Origin: GCA-2687025 sp964473525
GTDB lineage: Bacteria; Poribacteria; WGA-4E; GCA-2687025
NCBI GenBank assembly: GCA_964473525.1
Contig: CAYYPK010000003.1
Location: 1-64,000 of the forward strand
Reading direction: 5' to 3'
Length of the DNA stretch: 64,000 nucleotides
The notes under the pieces were generated by a model, which was given only the letters and a program-made list of their open reading frames with translations, did not search any database and was not told the DNA's origin. The translations under genes were made by a program, and so were the position numbers. Of this stretch, positions 7,846 through 17,168 are shown piece by piece; within the stretch, counting starts at the first letter, position 1, and each line of letters begins with the position of its first letter.

Positions 7846-9992
7846 CCGAGGCGCTAGCCACGACAAGATGTGAGGCGGGGATACGCCGAGTGTGGTTTGC
7901 GGTCTGGGCGGTCTGCTTGTGCTGGGAGGCCGTGCTGTCGTCTGCCTGCGGCGCGCGCGCCGCCGAAGCGTCTCGCTGGCGGCACGTCCAGCATATCGAG
8001 GACACGGAACGCGTTGTCGTAGACGTAGACCTGATACGGAAGCGCGACCGTATGGGCGTGGCGGAGTTTGCTGTCGTAGGTGAGGCGGGAGGCCGCATCT
8101 CGTTCTGGCGGCATTACGGGCCGGATGCCCCGTGGGGTGTCCCTTCCGGGCCGGAGTTGCCGGACGCGGAACTGCCAGCGTACGGGGCTGGTACTGTCCG
8201 CGCCGTCACGGCGGACGCTGTTGGTACGCGCGTCGCCGTCGCCACGGAGCACGCCGTAACCGTGTGGAACGCGGAAGCTGGCGAGGCAACGGCTCAGTTC
8301 CGCATCCACGACGGCCGCCCGCGGACGGTCGACCTCAACCCGGGCGGCACGCTGCTCGCCGCGCGGACGGGTCGACACGCGGTCACCGTGTGGCAGGTCG
8401 CGTCGGCGGACGAGGCGCTGACACTTCGAGGAACCGTGTCCGACGTCACGACGGTCGCCCTCGGGGCAGGGCCGGCCGTCGCCGTTGGTAGCGCCAAGGG
8501 CGAGGCCGAGGTCTGGGGCGTGTCGCGCCAGCAGCTTCGCTTTCGCGCGCCCGTACACCCAGACGCCATCAACTGCGTGGCTCTGTCCGCGAATTCAGAG
8601 CTCCTGGTGACCGGGGCGGCGGACGGAGACGTGAAGGTGTGGGACGTCGCCGGTGGGACTTTGGTAGCCGAATTCAACACGGGTCAAGGCGCTGTCACGG
8701 GTCTGGCCATAGGCAAGTGGCGCCGGCGGGTCGTAACTGCTGCCGCGAGCGGCGCTGTGCAGCGCTGGGACATCGCGGCAGCAACCGAGATCCGCCGCGA
8801 CGCGCCCGCCGGCTCAGGCGCTCGCACTATTGTCCTTTCCCCTCACGGGCTCAGCTACGCCGCCGTTGGTGACGGCTACTCGTTGTACCATGCGCGGTCA
8901 GGCAAGCGGCGTCGAGCGCCGGGAGGCAAGCGGCCCGTGGCTGGCGTGCAGCTCAGCCAGATAGGGGGTCGCGCGCTTGCCGAATACGACAACGGCGACG
9001 CGCAGGTGTTCGATGTCGCCACGGGCAAAGCGGTCTACACGCACGTCCTTGCCCGCAGGCCTTGGGAGATCAACTTCTACCACTCCTGCGTCCCACGGAA
9101 CCTGTGGTTCCCGCACCGGCGCCCTAGTCCAGCGCGTCTGTTCCCGAACGGCCGGACGGTCTTGCAGGCAGGCCAGGCTGGCTCCGGGCCGCGGTTCAGG
9201 GATGTGTGGGACGAAGGTCCGCCATCGCTCGTCGAGCTCGAAGGCGACCGGGGAACGATCGCATTCCCTCAGGATCCTCCTAGCGCCGCGCCGTGCGTCC
9301 TGAGCCCCGACCACTCCCTCCTCGTGACGGGTTCGAAGGACGGCCGACTCCATCTCTGGGACGTGGTGACGCGGACGTATCTGCGGTCGTTTAGGGGCAG
9401 ACACGGCGGCCGGAACATGGGCTACCTGGATGCTTCGGTGGACCGAGCCAATCGCTGGCTCGCGGCTATCGGCCCCGCAGGGGCGTACGTGTGGGATCTC
9501 CGCACGGGCGAGCGGCGAGACCTGCCACACGCTTGGCACTCGGGAGGCGCCAGCGTCCGAGTCAGCCCGAACGGTCGGTACCTCATGCTGTGGGTCGCGG
9601 CCAGGCCCGATCTGTCCGAACCGGCGTCGGTGCGCTTGTGGGATCTGACGAACGACGAGGAGGCGAGCGCGCCGCCCATCACTGGCGCCGTCGGCGCGAC
9701 GTGGGGCGCCGCTCCGGCGGATCTACATGTCCTGACGGAGCAGTCGGGACGCGCGTCCGTCGTAGTCTGGTCGCCTGGCGAACCCGCGGCTCAGACGGTG
9801 GTCGGGTTCGAGACCTCCATCCCGGCCCGGCGGCCTTCGGCGATGTCGCCGTACGCGCGGCCCGACGGCCCGCAGCGCATCGCCGTGTCGTACGACGGTT
9901 CCACGATGGCGTTCACAACGAGCGACGGCAACATTGAGGTGTGGCGGCAGGCCGCCAGCAACAACGCCGCCCCGCAACACAGGAGGCCCTGA
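7824..9992 (+). CDS. Exported WD40 repeat protein, array member 2 (type A)
   Basis: The protein has 722 residues from the TTG at 7824, which overlaps the end of member 1 by 22 bp. A GTG at 7890, shortly before the hydrophobic run WFAVWAVCLCWEAVL, is an equally possible start and would leave a 700-residue protein beginning directly with the signal peptide; GAGG lies upstream of it at wide spacing. Export is suggested by that segment, ending near ARAAEA. WD40 repeats fill the rest, for example TGAADGDVKVWDV and TGSKDGRLHLWDV, and the last blade ends IEVWRQ. Similarity to member 1 is clear in domain order but low in residue identity, so duplication is old. Confidence 0.8.
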   Translation: MAQDRPVAEALATTRCEAGIRRVWFAVWAVCLCWEAVLSSACGARAAEASRWRHVQHIEDTERVVVDVDLIRKRDRMGVAEFAVVGEAGGRISFWRHYGPDAPWGVPSGPELPDAELPAYGAGTVRAVTADAVGTRVAVATEHAVTVWNAEAGEATAQFRIHDGRPRTVDLNPGGTLLAARTGRHAVTVWQVASADEALTLRGTVSDVTTVALGAGPAVAVGSAKGEAEVWGVSRQQLRFRAPVHPDAINCVALSANSELLVTGAADGDVKVWDVAGGTLVAEFNTGQGAVTGLAIGKWRRRVVTAAASGAVQRWDIAAATEIRRDAPAGSGARTIVLSPHGLSYAAVGDGYSLYHARSGKRRRAPGGKRPVAGVQLSQIGGRALAEYDNGDAQVFDVATGKAVYTHVLARRPWEINFYHSCVPRNLWFPHRRPSPARLFPNGRTVLQAGQAGSGPRFRDVWDEGPPSLVELEGDRGTIAFPQDPPSAAPCVLSPDHSLLVTGSKDGRLHLWDVVTRTYLRSFRGRHGGRNMGYLDASVDRANRWLAAIGPAGAYVWDLRTGERRDLPHAWHSGGASVRVSPNGRYLMLWVAARPDLSEPASVRLWDLTNDEEASAPPITGAVGATWGAAPADLHVLTEQSGRASVVVWSPGEPAAQTVVGFETSIPARRPSAMSPYARPDGPQRIAVSYDGSTMAFTTSDGNIEVWRQAASNNAAPQHRRP

Positions 9993-9995
9993 GAG

Positions 9996-12110
9996 GTGCA
10001 TAGACGAAGTGTCGCGGTAGGGCTCATGGCGTTGGCAGTGGCGGCGGCTCTCGCCTCCGCCGGGATCGGCTCCGACGCGGCGTGGGACTGGCGCCACGAG
10101 CAGCGCCTCCTGGGTCAGGAAGGCGACGTGAAGGACGTCGCCTTCCTCGACGACCCGCGCAAAATGGTGGTCGCGCACGACCTGGCACGCGTCGTCATCT
10201 GGAATCTCGACACCGGGCTGCAGGACATGGTCATTCCGTGCCGAGACCTCTCGCCACCGCGGTACCCGGGGCAACTGCGCGCCGTCGTCGCAAGCCGCGA
10301 CGGCGGCCGCATCGTCGTGGCGAACGCCGACCATATCGGGGTCTGGGACGGTAGGACAGGCGAGCAGCTGCATCGCTTCCAGGGACACGCCACGCGGCCT
10401 CACACCGTCGCTCTGAGCGGGGACGGCCGCCTGTTAGCAGCGCGCACGGACGCGAAGGACGTCAAGGTGTGGGATCTCGACACCGGAGCAGAAGCCCTCG
10501 CCTTCACCAGGATGGACGCACGCGTGCTGTCGATCGCTCTAAGCGAGGACGGCGGGAGACTGGCAGTCGGAAGACGGGACAACCGCGTGACTGTGTGGGA
10601 CGTCGCCGCCGGCCGCCTCGCGATGAGCGTGGCCACGGGCGCGGGCTCGGCGCGCCGCGTGGATCTGACCGCTGACGGAGGACGACTCGCCGCGGGCGGC
10701 GAAGGAGCCCACGTCCTGGTATGGCAAGTTCCTACCGGCGCTCTGCTTGCCACATTGGAGACGGGCGCGCCAGTCACAAGCGTGCGGATGCGCGCGGGAG
10801 GCGAGCGCGTAGTGACGGCCACCGGCAAGGGGCCCGCGCGGCTGTGGAACATCGAGACCGGAGTCGCCGTCCGGGCGTATGGCCACGGCGGGCTCCGCCC
10901 GCGGCACGTGAGACTGTCGCCGGACGGTCGGCGCGTCGCGGCGATGGGCGTCGAGGCAGGGAGCGGACCCGTCGGGAACGCGCACGGCGTCTGGATGGCC
11001 GGCACAGGGCGCCCAGCGCTCGCGATCAAGCCTGGGGGCTTCCGACCCGCTGGCGTGCAGCTCAGCCAGGACGGCCGCCGCGCGCTCGCGTTCCGGCTCA
11101 GCGGGGACGCCACGCTACTCGATACAACGAGCGGCGCCGAGCTCCGCGAGTTCCCGGCGCCGACACGCCAACCGTGGGAGGAGGGGCGCTGGGAGTACGA
11201 CTCCAGCCCGCAGGCTAAGCACCCGTTTCGCATCGTCCGGTTGCTGGGTGACGGGCGGCGCGTGTTGGACATCTCGCGCGACGGGGGCATCGTCGTGAGA
11301 GATGCCGACACGGCAGCCAGGTTAGGTGCGTTCGGCGACGGCCCCGAGGTCGACTATCCGTGCGTCCTCAGCCCGGACCACGGCGTGCTACTGACCGGCG
11401 ACGTGGACGGGAGCGCGCACCTGTGGGACGTGGGAACCCGTAGCTTCCTTCGCACCCTCCCAGGCGACGGATCTCGGGTGCTATCCGCCTCCTTCGACGC
11501 GGGCAGCCGCATCGTTGTCACCGGAAGCATGGCGGCGGCGGTGATCGCCTGGAACGCGCAGACCGGAGCGCGCATTCGGGCGTTCCCCACGAGCGTTCCC
11601 GGCGCCCACGCTGTCAGCGTTAGCCCGGACGGACGCCGCCTGCTGACGTGGAGGCGAGGTCAGCTCACGCCCGGACAAGAGGCGCCTCTTCCGAGGGTGG
11701 CCCGCGTGTGGGACGTGTCCACGGGCGCGCCAACCGGGCCTGAGATCGCCGACTGGATTCAGGGATGCGTCTGGCGACCGGACTCGCGTCGCCTCTATAC
11801 CGGCGGACACGTGGATGGGTTCTTCGCCGTGACGGCATGGGGCCCCGCAGAGCTGTCGCGCCGTGGGAACTTGGGACGCCGGCCGGTCTGGGTACGCCCG
11901 GCTCTCTACTATCCCGACGCGCCAGGGCGCATCACAAGCGCAACGAGTTGGGTGCGACTCGTCGACACACCGGGATGGAGCGCCATGCTGCCATTCGACA
12001 GACACCACGGCGTCCGCCGCGTGGCCATCTCAGGCGACGGCGCAACGGTCGCGGCGATCACGCACAACGGCGCCCTCGACATCTGGCGGCGTGTGGAGCG
12101 CGTGCGCTAG
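9996..12110 (+). CDS. Exported WD40 repeat protein, array member 3 (type A)
   Basis: This 704-residue protein starts at GTG, three bases after the stop of member 2, with AGGAGG at 9981-9986 inside the end of that gene. An N-terminal signal peptide (VGLMALAVAAALASAG) is followed by the type A entry block WRHEQRLLGQ and then WD40 repeats such as RVTVWDVAAG and DGSAHLWDVGT. The block AHAVSVSPDGR near residue 535 is shared with members 1 and 4. The final blade ends LDIWRRV. It is most similar to member 4: both share the string TLPGDGSRVLSASFD, with many synonymous differences between the two genes. Confidence 0.85.
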   Translation: MHRRSVAVGLMALAVAAALASAGIGSDAAWDWRHEQRLLGQEGDVKDVAFLDDPRKMVVAHDLARVVIWNLDTGLQDMVIPCRDLSPPRYPGQLRAVVASRDGGRIVVANADHIGVWDGRTGEQLHRFQGHATRPHTVALSGDGRLLAARTDAKDVKVWDLDTGAEALAFTRMDARVLSIALSEDGGRLAVGRRDNRVTVWDVAAGRLAMSVATGAGSARRVDLTADGGRLAAGGEGAHVLVWQVPTGALLATLETGAPVTSVRMRAGGERVVTATGKGPARLWNIETGVAVRAYGHGGLRPRHVRLSPDGRRVAAMGVEAGSGPVGNAHGVWMAGTGRPALAIKPGGFRPAGVQLSQDGRRALAFRLSGDATLLDTTSGAELREFPAPTRQPWEEGRWEYDSSPQAKHPFRIVRLLGDGRRVLDISRDGGIVVRDADTAARLGAFGDGPEVDYPCVLSPDHGVLLTGDVDGSAHLWDVGTRSFLRTLPGDGSRVLSASFDAGSRIVVTGSMAAAVIAWNAQTGARIRAFPTSVPGAHAVSVSPDGRRLLTWRRGQLTPGQEAPLPRVARVWDVSTGAPTGPEIADWIQGCVWRPDSRRLYTGGHVDGFFAVTAWGPAELSRRGNLGRRPVWVRPALYYPDAPGRITSATSWVRLVDTPGWSAMLPFDRHHGVRRVAISGDGATVAAITHNGALDIWRRVERVR

Positions 12111-12200
12111 ATCCGTTCGCGACGCGGGGCGTCAACGCGGCGGCCACCCGTTAGCCCGGTCGCGATCGAGGCCAACAGGCCAGCAGAGGAGACGACGGAC

Positions 12201-14291
12201 ATGCGCCGAAGACGTAGAGCGGTAGAGGCCCCGATCGTGACGGTCCTGACCCTATGCGCCGGGCTCCTGGGATGCACAGAAGGACGAGCCGAGGACTCCG
12301 CGCCGGACTCCACCCAGTGGCGGCACGAGCAGCGTCTGCTAGGCCAAACCACCGCCACTGTGGACATTGCGCTACTCGAAGACCCGGACCTTATGCTCAC
12401 CGTAGGGTGGCAGAGGGTCACCATTTGGAACGTTCAGAGCGCAAACCAGGAAGTGTCCTTCTCCTACGAAGGCATGTCCTCGGCTAAGCGCCGCGGAGGG
12501 GTGCACACCGTTCTCGCTGACTCCGAGGCGCGGCGCATCGTCGTCGCGAGCGCGTCGAGGATCGGCGTGTGGGATGGGAAGACGGGGCGCGAGCTGCACC
12601 GCTTCGAAGCGGTGGACCTGCGTCGACACGTCATCGCGCTGAGTCTCGACGGCCGGTGGCTTGCGGCGCGGACGGACGAGAGTGAGGTCACCGTATGGGA
12701 TCTCGACACGGGCCCCGAGGCGTTCTCCCGCATGAAGCTCGCGGCGAAGGTCGCGAGCCTCGCGCTGAGCGGCGACGGTTCGCGGCTCGCCGTCGGCGGC
12801 CCGGGGCGGATGGCGGTCGTATACGAGGCGGGGCCTGACGGCGCCGTGATGAGCGTGCTCGACCACCCCAAGGATGTCTACCGCGTGGACATCACGCCGG
12901 ATGGTTCGCGCCTCGCCACCGCCAGCAAGGACGGTCTCGTCAACATCTGGGATGTGGCGTCACGGGAGCGCGTTGCCACGCTCCAGACCACGGGCCGCCT
13001 CGGCAGCATGCGCATGAGACCCCGAGGGCGAAGAGTTCTCACGTCTACGGGCAAGGGCCCCTTGCGCCTATGGAACGTGGGAACGGGCGCGGTGGTACGC
13101 ACGTTCGGTCCAGGCGACCTGCTCGCGTCGCACCTGCGTCTGTCGCCGGACGGCAGTCGGGTCGCGGCGGTCGAGCCGCGCGAGCCGTACGCCGCGGAGC
13201 ACAACCACCGCGTCTGGATGACGAACACAGGGCGTCCGGCTCCCTCGTTCGGCAACCGCGAGTGGACGATAACGGGCGTGCACCTGAGCTCGAACGGCGA
13301 GCGCGCGCTAGCCGTGGACCCGTATGGGGATGCCGTCCTCGTGGACACCATCACCGGCGCGAAGGGGCGGGAGTTCATGGCGCCCGCCGTCGCGCCGCAG
13401 CCCGACGGCGCGGAGGCGCGTAGCGGGGATCCGCGCGTGAGGCGGTCATTCCGGCTCTTTCGGGTGTTGGGTGACGGGCGCCACGTACTCGACATCTCAC
13501 GCGAGGGTGGCATCGTCGTCCACGACGCGGACGCCGACATCGCCGTGGGCAGCTTCCGCGATGGCCCGACGCCGGACTACCCATGCGTGCTGAGTCCCGA
13601 TCACCGTCTACTGCTGACGGGTGACGCCGAAGGGAACGCTCACCTGTGGGATGTCGAGACCCGCAGCTTCCTCCGAACGCTTCCCGGCGACGGTTCGCGA
13701 GTATTGTCTGCGTCCTTCGACGGCGACCGCGTCGGCAAGCTGCGCACGAAGATGACCGGCGCCCACGCGATCAGCGTCAGTCCAGACGGACGGCACGCGC
13801 TGATCTGGCGCAGACGCCCGACGGTCCCTACCGCAACTCTCTGGGATCTGGAGCGCTTCAGGCCGGTTGGCCCGCAATCCGCAGACGGGGTGTACGGGTG
13901 CGTGTGGCGACCGGACTCGCGCCGCTTCTACACGGGCGCATACGAGGGCCGCCAGTACGTGGCTCGGGCGTGGGAACCACTGGACTTCACCGTGGACGCG
14001 GCCATGCGACCCGACAGCGCGTGGGTGCGGCCAGCGGTCCACTATCGTGGCGAGCCCGCGCCAGCCACATTGGCCTCGCAGAGGATGACGATAGACGACA
14101 CGCCGCTTTCCAGTGGCATGCTCCCGTTGGACCAGCGCCACGGCGTGTACCGTATAGCGATCTCTCGCGATGGCTCCACATTCGCCGCGCTATCCGCTGG
14201 CGGCAGCGTGGACATATGGCGGCGCGCGGGCGATGGGTCGCCTGAGGCGGGTCCAGGAAGCGCCGACGCGGAAGGAGGAGACGCGAGATGA
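12201..14291 (+). CDS. WD40 repeat probable lipoprotein, array member 4 (type A)
   Basis: This 696-residue protein starts at an ATG after GAGGAGA. The N-terminus is very basic (MRRRRR), followed by TVLTLCAGLLGC, a good lipobox ending at Cys24, so it may be lipid-anchored, unlike members 1-3. WD40 repeats follow, with the same entry block WRHEQRLLGQ as member 3. Relative to members 1 and 3 it lacks about 22 residues after VLSASFD (near 13721-13735). The reading frame is kept, so a blade's worth of strands has been removed or remodelled. The last blade ends VDIWRRA. Its stop overlaps the start of member 5 by four bases (ATGA), indicating translational coupling. Confidence 0.82.
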   Translation: MRRRRRAVEAPIVTVLTLCAGLLGCTEGRAEDSAPDSTQWRHEQRLLGQTTATVDIALLEDPDLMLTVGWQRVTIWNVQSANQEVSFSYEGMSSAKRRGGVHTVLADSEARRIVVASASRIGVWDGKTGRELHRFEAVDLRRHVIALSLDGRWLAARTDESEVTVWDLDTGPEAFSRMKLAAKVASLALSGDGSRLAVGGPGRMAVVYEAGPDGAVMSVLDHPKDVYRVDITPDGSRLATASKDGLVNIWDVASRERVATLQTTGRLGSMRMRPRGRRVLTSTGKGPLRLWNVGTGAVVRTFGPGDLLASHLRLSPDGSRVAAVEPREPYAAEHNHRVWMTNTGRPAPSFGNREWTITGVHLSSNGERALAVDPYGDAVLVDTITGAKGREFMAPAVAPQPDGAEARSGDPRVRRSFRLFRVLGDGRHVLDISREGGIVVHDADADIAVGSFRDGPTPDYPCVLSPDHRLLLTGDAEGNAHLWDVETRSFLRTLPGDGSRVLSASFDGDRVGKLRTKMTGAHAISVSPDGRHALIWRRRPTVPTATLWDLERFRPVGPQSADGVYGCVWRPDSRRFYTGAYEGRQYVARAWEPLDFTVDAAMRPDSAWVRPAVHYRGEPAPATLASQRMTIDDTPLSSGMLPLDQRHGVYRIAISRDGSTFAALSAGGSVDIWRRAGDGSPEAGPGSADAEGGDAR

Positions 14292-17131
14292 GTGGGTCGA
14301 CGCGCGGATCTGCGGCTCTGCTCCTCGCTGCCTGCGTGGCGCTCCTGGGTACTTCCGCTGCGAGGTGCGACGACCTCGCGGACGCTCTCGCCACGGCTGG
14401 GGAGCTCCGCGTCGCGATCGAGGCCGCCAAGGCCCAAGCGGAGCAGGTGTACGCCACGGAAAGCCGCCGCATACATGCCGAGCACGCGGAGAGCATGGCA
14501 GAGGCCGAGGCAATGCTCCGTGCCGAACACGGAGCCAACGGTGACCCGCGAGGCGAGTTCGAGTCGGCGGAGGCGTACAGAACGCGCATGGACGCATATC
14601 GACAGGGCCTCGAAGCCTTCGGCAAGGCGTGGCGAGGAAGTCGCGCCGCGATTGAGCAGGCGCGGGACGACGCGCTAGCCGAGGCGCGCGAAGCGTGGGA
14701 GCGCCCGGCGGATGTCGAGCAGCTAGCCGCCGAGCTACAGGCGGTGGAGAACACGGTCTACCGTGTCGAAGTGGCGACGAAGATCGCGCCGTATCGCCCG
14801 GAAGACCAGACGTTCCACATGAGACTCAGCCACGATACGTGGCCCGTGCCTCCCGATGCCATCGCCTTCGTGCCCGTCGCGGAAGCGGAGGACGCGCGCC
14901 CACGGTTAGGGGCCGTGACCGTCGAGTACGGCATCGAGGACGGGAAGGAAGCGCTGCGCGGCATGTGGGTCGGCGAGGGCGACCAATACGCAGCGTACGC
15001 GGCCGAGTGGACACGTATCCGTCGGCTTGAGGGCTACGTCGGGCCGACAACGGGAGGCGTGTTTCTGGGGCATCGGAGGGCGGTCACGGCCGGCGCCGAC
15101 GGCCGGCTGGTGCTGTGGAACACGGAAATCGGCGAGCCCGTCCGGGACATCGACGCGCACGCGGGCAAGATAGAGTTCCTCATCCGTAGCGCGCGGCATG
15201 TCGTGTCGGCAAGCGAGCGCGACATCAGACTGTGGGACGCCCGCACGTTGGCGCCCTTCATGACGATCGGCAACCTCCAGCTGCTCCCTCAGCCGCTGCC
15301 CGACGCGCCGCCGCGTCGACAGAACTGGCGGCAGGTATCCGCAGTCGCGATCAACGGCGCCTCTGGCAGGCTGGCGTACGCCGTCAGGTCGCCCGCGCCA
15401 CGGATTCAGTTGTGGGACGCGGACGGCGAGGTCCGCGAGAAGGGCATCGAGGGGTTGCCGGCGATGGTAACGTCGCTTGCATTCTCGCATTCGGGCGAGT
15501 TCCTTGCAGCGGGGATGTCGCACGGTGGCGTCGTCCTCTGGCGGCTGCGGGAGCTGACGTCCTACGCGCGCGACCGGCAACGCGACCCCAAGATCAAGGC
15601 GCGCCGATCACGCGAGGATTGGGTGGACCGCCCGCCGACGGAGGCGCTCGCGTTAGGCGCGCACAAGAAGGCCATCACCGCGTTGGCGTTCACCGGGGAC
15701 GGGTCGCAATTCGTGACAGCGTCGGAGGACAAGACCGCCAAGCTCTGGGACGTCGAGTCCGGCGAGCAGCTGCTCCGGTTCGTGAGGGGTCATTCCGACG
15801 CTATCACGTCCGTGGCGGTGCGGGACAAGACCCGGCGACTGATTACAGGGTCGCTGGACGGGTCCGCCCGGATGTGGAATCTCGGGACCGGCGAGTCGAT
15901 CCGTCGCTATCGTGGGCACGAGGGACCGGTACGTTCCGTCACGGTCGGTCGCGGGTTGCTGACGACATCCGAGGACGGCTCCGCGCGCCTTTGGCATGTG
16001 GGCACGGGGTGGGAGCAACGCGCGCTGCGGGGTCACAAGCGCGCGTCCTGGCTCGTCGACCTTACGGACGACGGGGAGCGCCTCCTCACCGTCGGCGCGG
16101 GCGCTTCCATCAAACTCTGGGATCTTGAGAGCGGCGTGGCGATTCCTGGCGCGTGGGAAGACCAGAGCGGCTCGGGTTCGGCCGCGATGACATCCGACGG
16201 CCGCCTCATCGCCCGGGGCGACGCTGGCTCCACGCTCAACGTGTGGGATACGCGCGACCCATCGGCGGCTCGCTCCGTGCCGGTCGGCGGTCTTGTCCGG
16301 AGTCTGCGGTTCGTCGCCGACGACAAATGGCTCCTCGTCGAGGCCGATGGCAAGCCGGTGGAACGCCGCAATATTGACGCGCTGGAGGACCGCCGTCCGC
16401 TTCTGCCGGAACCCGACCGACCCGCGCGGCCTGACTACGGCCGCAACTACACCCTGAGCGGGAACGACCAGCGCATGTGCACGCAGACCGACGACGGCGA
16501 ACTTCAGATGTGGGACATGACGACATCCAGACTCGGTCTGAAGTGGTCGGCGGGCGAGAGCCAGGTGATGTGGCTGAGGCTCAACCACGACGGCTCGCGG
16601 CTCCTAACGGGCCAGGTCGAAGGTACCGGGCCCAACCGTCCATCGACCGTGCGGATGTGGGACACGCGCTCTGGGAAGATGCTGCGCGAGTTACGGCAGG
16701 CAACTCACGGACGCCTCTTCGCGCAGTTCAGTCCAGACGGCGGCGTGGCGATGACATATCCGTTCGAGCCTACCGTTGATCCTGCGGGCGAGGTGACGCT
16801 GTGGTCCGCCGAGACCGGGCAGGCCCTGCGGACACTAGACCCGCCACCTGGCGGGTCGTGTTCGGTGACGTTCAGCGGAGACGGCGCCCGCGTGGCAGTC
16901 GCGGCTGGCGGCGCGGCGCGCCTCTACGAGACGGCGACGGGACGCGAAGTCGCGCGTATCCACGTTACAGCGACGGGACGCGAGGCCGGGCGCCACAGGG
17001 CGCAATACAATGGCTCGCCGACCGTCGCGTGGTCCGCGGACGGGACGACGATCGTCTTCAGCAGCCGCAAGGGCGTCATCGACGTGTGGCGGCCCTTGGT
17101 CACCGGCGCCGGGTTCGCGTCGGTCGAGTAG
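14288..17131 (+). CDS. Exported coiled-coil plus WD40 repeat protein, array member 5 (type B)
   Basis: The protein has 947 residues and is the largest of the array. The signal peptide (SAALLLAACVALLGTSAA) is followed by a highly charged, Ala/Glu/Arg-rich helical region at about residues 30-160, likely coiled coil, and a short beta-rich segment to about 235. The WD40 part then begins with the type B entry block WTRIRRLEGYVG. Canonical repeats such as TASEDKTAKLWDV and TGSLDGSARMWNL are better preserved than in the type A proteins. The last blade ends IDVWRPL. Four-base overlap with member 4 supports one operon. The helical part could oligomerise the protein or bind another envelope component; this is inference. 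Confidence 0.85.
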   Translation: MSGSTRGSAALLLAACVALLGTSAARCDDLADALATAGELRVAIEAAKAQAEQVYATESRRIHAEHAESMAEAEAMLRAEHGANGDPRGEFESAEAYRTRMDAYRQGLEAFGKAWRGSRAAIEQARDDALAEAREAWERPADVEQLAAELQAVENTVYRVEVATKIAPYRPEDQTFHMRLSHDTWPVPPDAIAFVPVAEAEDARPRLGAVTVEYGIEDGKEALRGMWVGEGDQYAAYAAEWTRIRRLEGYVGPTTGGVFLGHRRAVTAGADGRLVLWNTEIGEPVRDIDAHAGKIEFLIRSARHVVSASERDIRLWDARTLAPFMTIGNLQLLPQPLPDAPPRRQNWRQVSAVAINGASGRLAYAVRSPAPRIQLWDADGEVREKGIEGLPAMVTSLAFSHSGEFLAAGMSHGGVVLWRLRELTSYARDRQRDPKIKARRSREDWVDRPPTEALALGAHKKAITALAFTGDGSQFVTASEDKTAKLWDVESGEQLLRFVRGHSDAITSVAVRDKTRRLITGSLDGSARMWNLGTGESIRRYRGHEGPVRSVTVGRGLLTTSEDGSARLWHVGTGWEQRALRGHKRASWLVDLTDDGERLLTVGAGASIKLWDLESGVAIPGAWEDQSGSGSAAMTSDGRLIARGDAGSTLNVWDTRDPSAARSVPVGGLVRSLRFVADDKWLLVEADGKPVERRNIDALEDRRPLLPEPDRPARPDYGRNYTLSGNDQRMCTQTDDGELQMWDMTTSRLGLKWSAGESQVMWLRLNHDGSRLLTGQVEGTGPNRPSTVRMWDTRSGKMLRELRQATHGRLFAQFSPDGGVAMTYPFEPTVDPAGEVTLWSAETGQALRTLDPPPGGSCSVTFSGDGARVAVAAGGAARLYETATGREVARIHVTATGREAGRHRAQYNGSPTVAWSADGTTIVFSSRKGVIDVWRPLVTGAGFASVE

Positions 17132-17168
17132 CCCAGACCCCGGTGGCGGTGGCAAAGGAGCGCGACGC

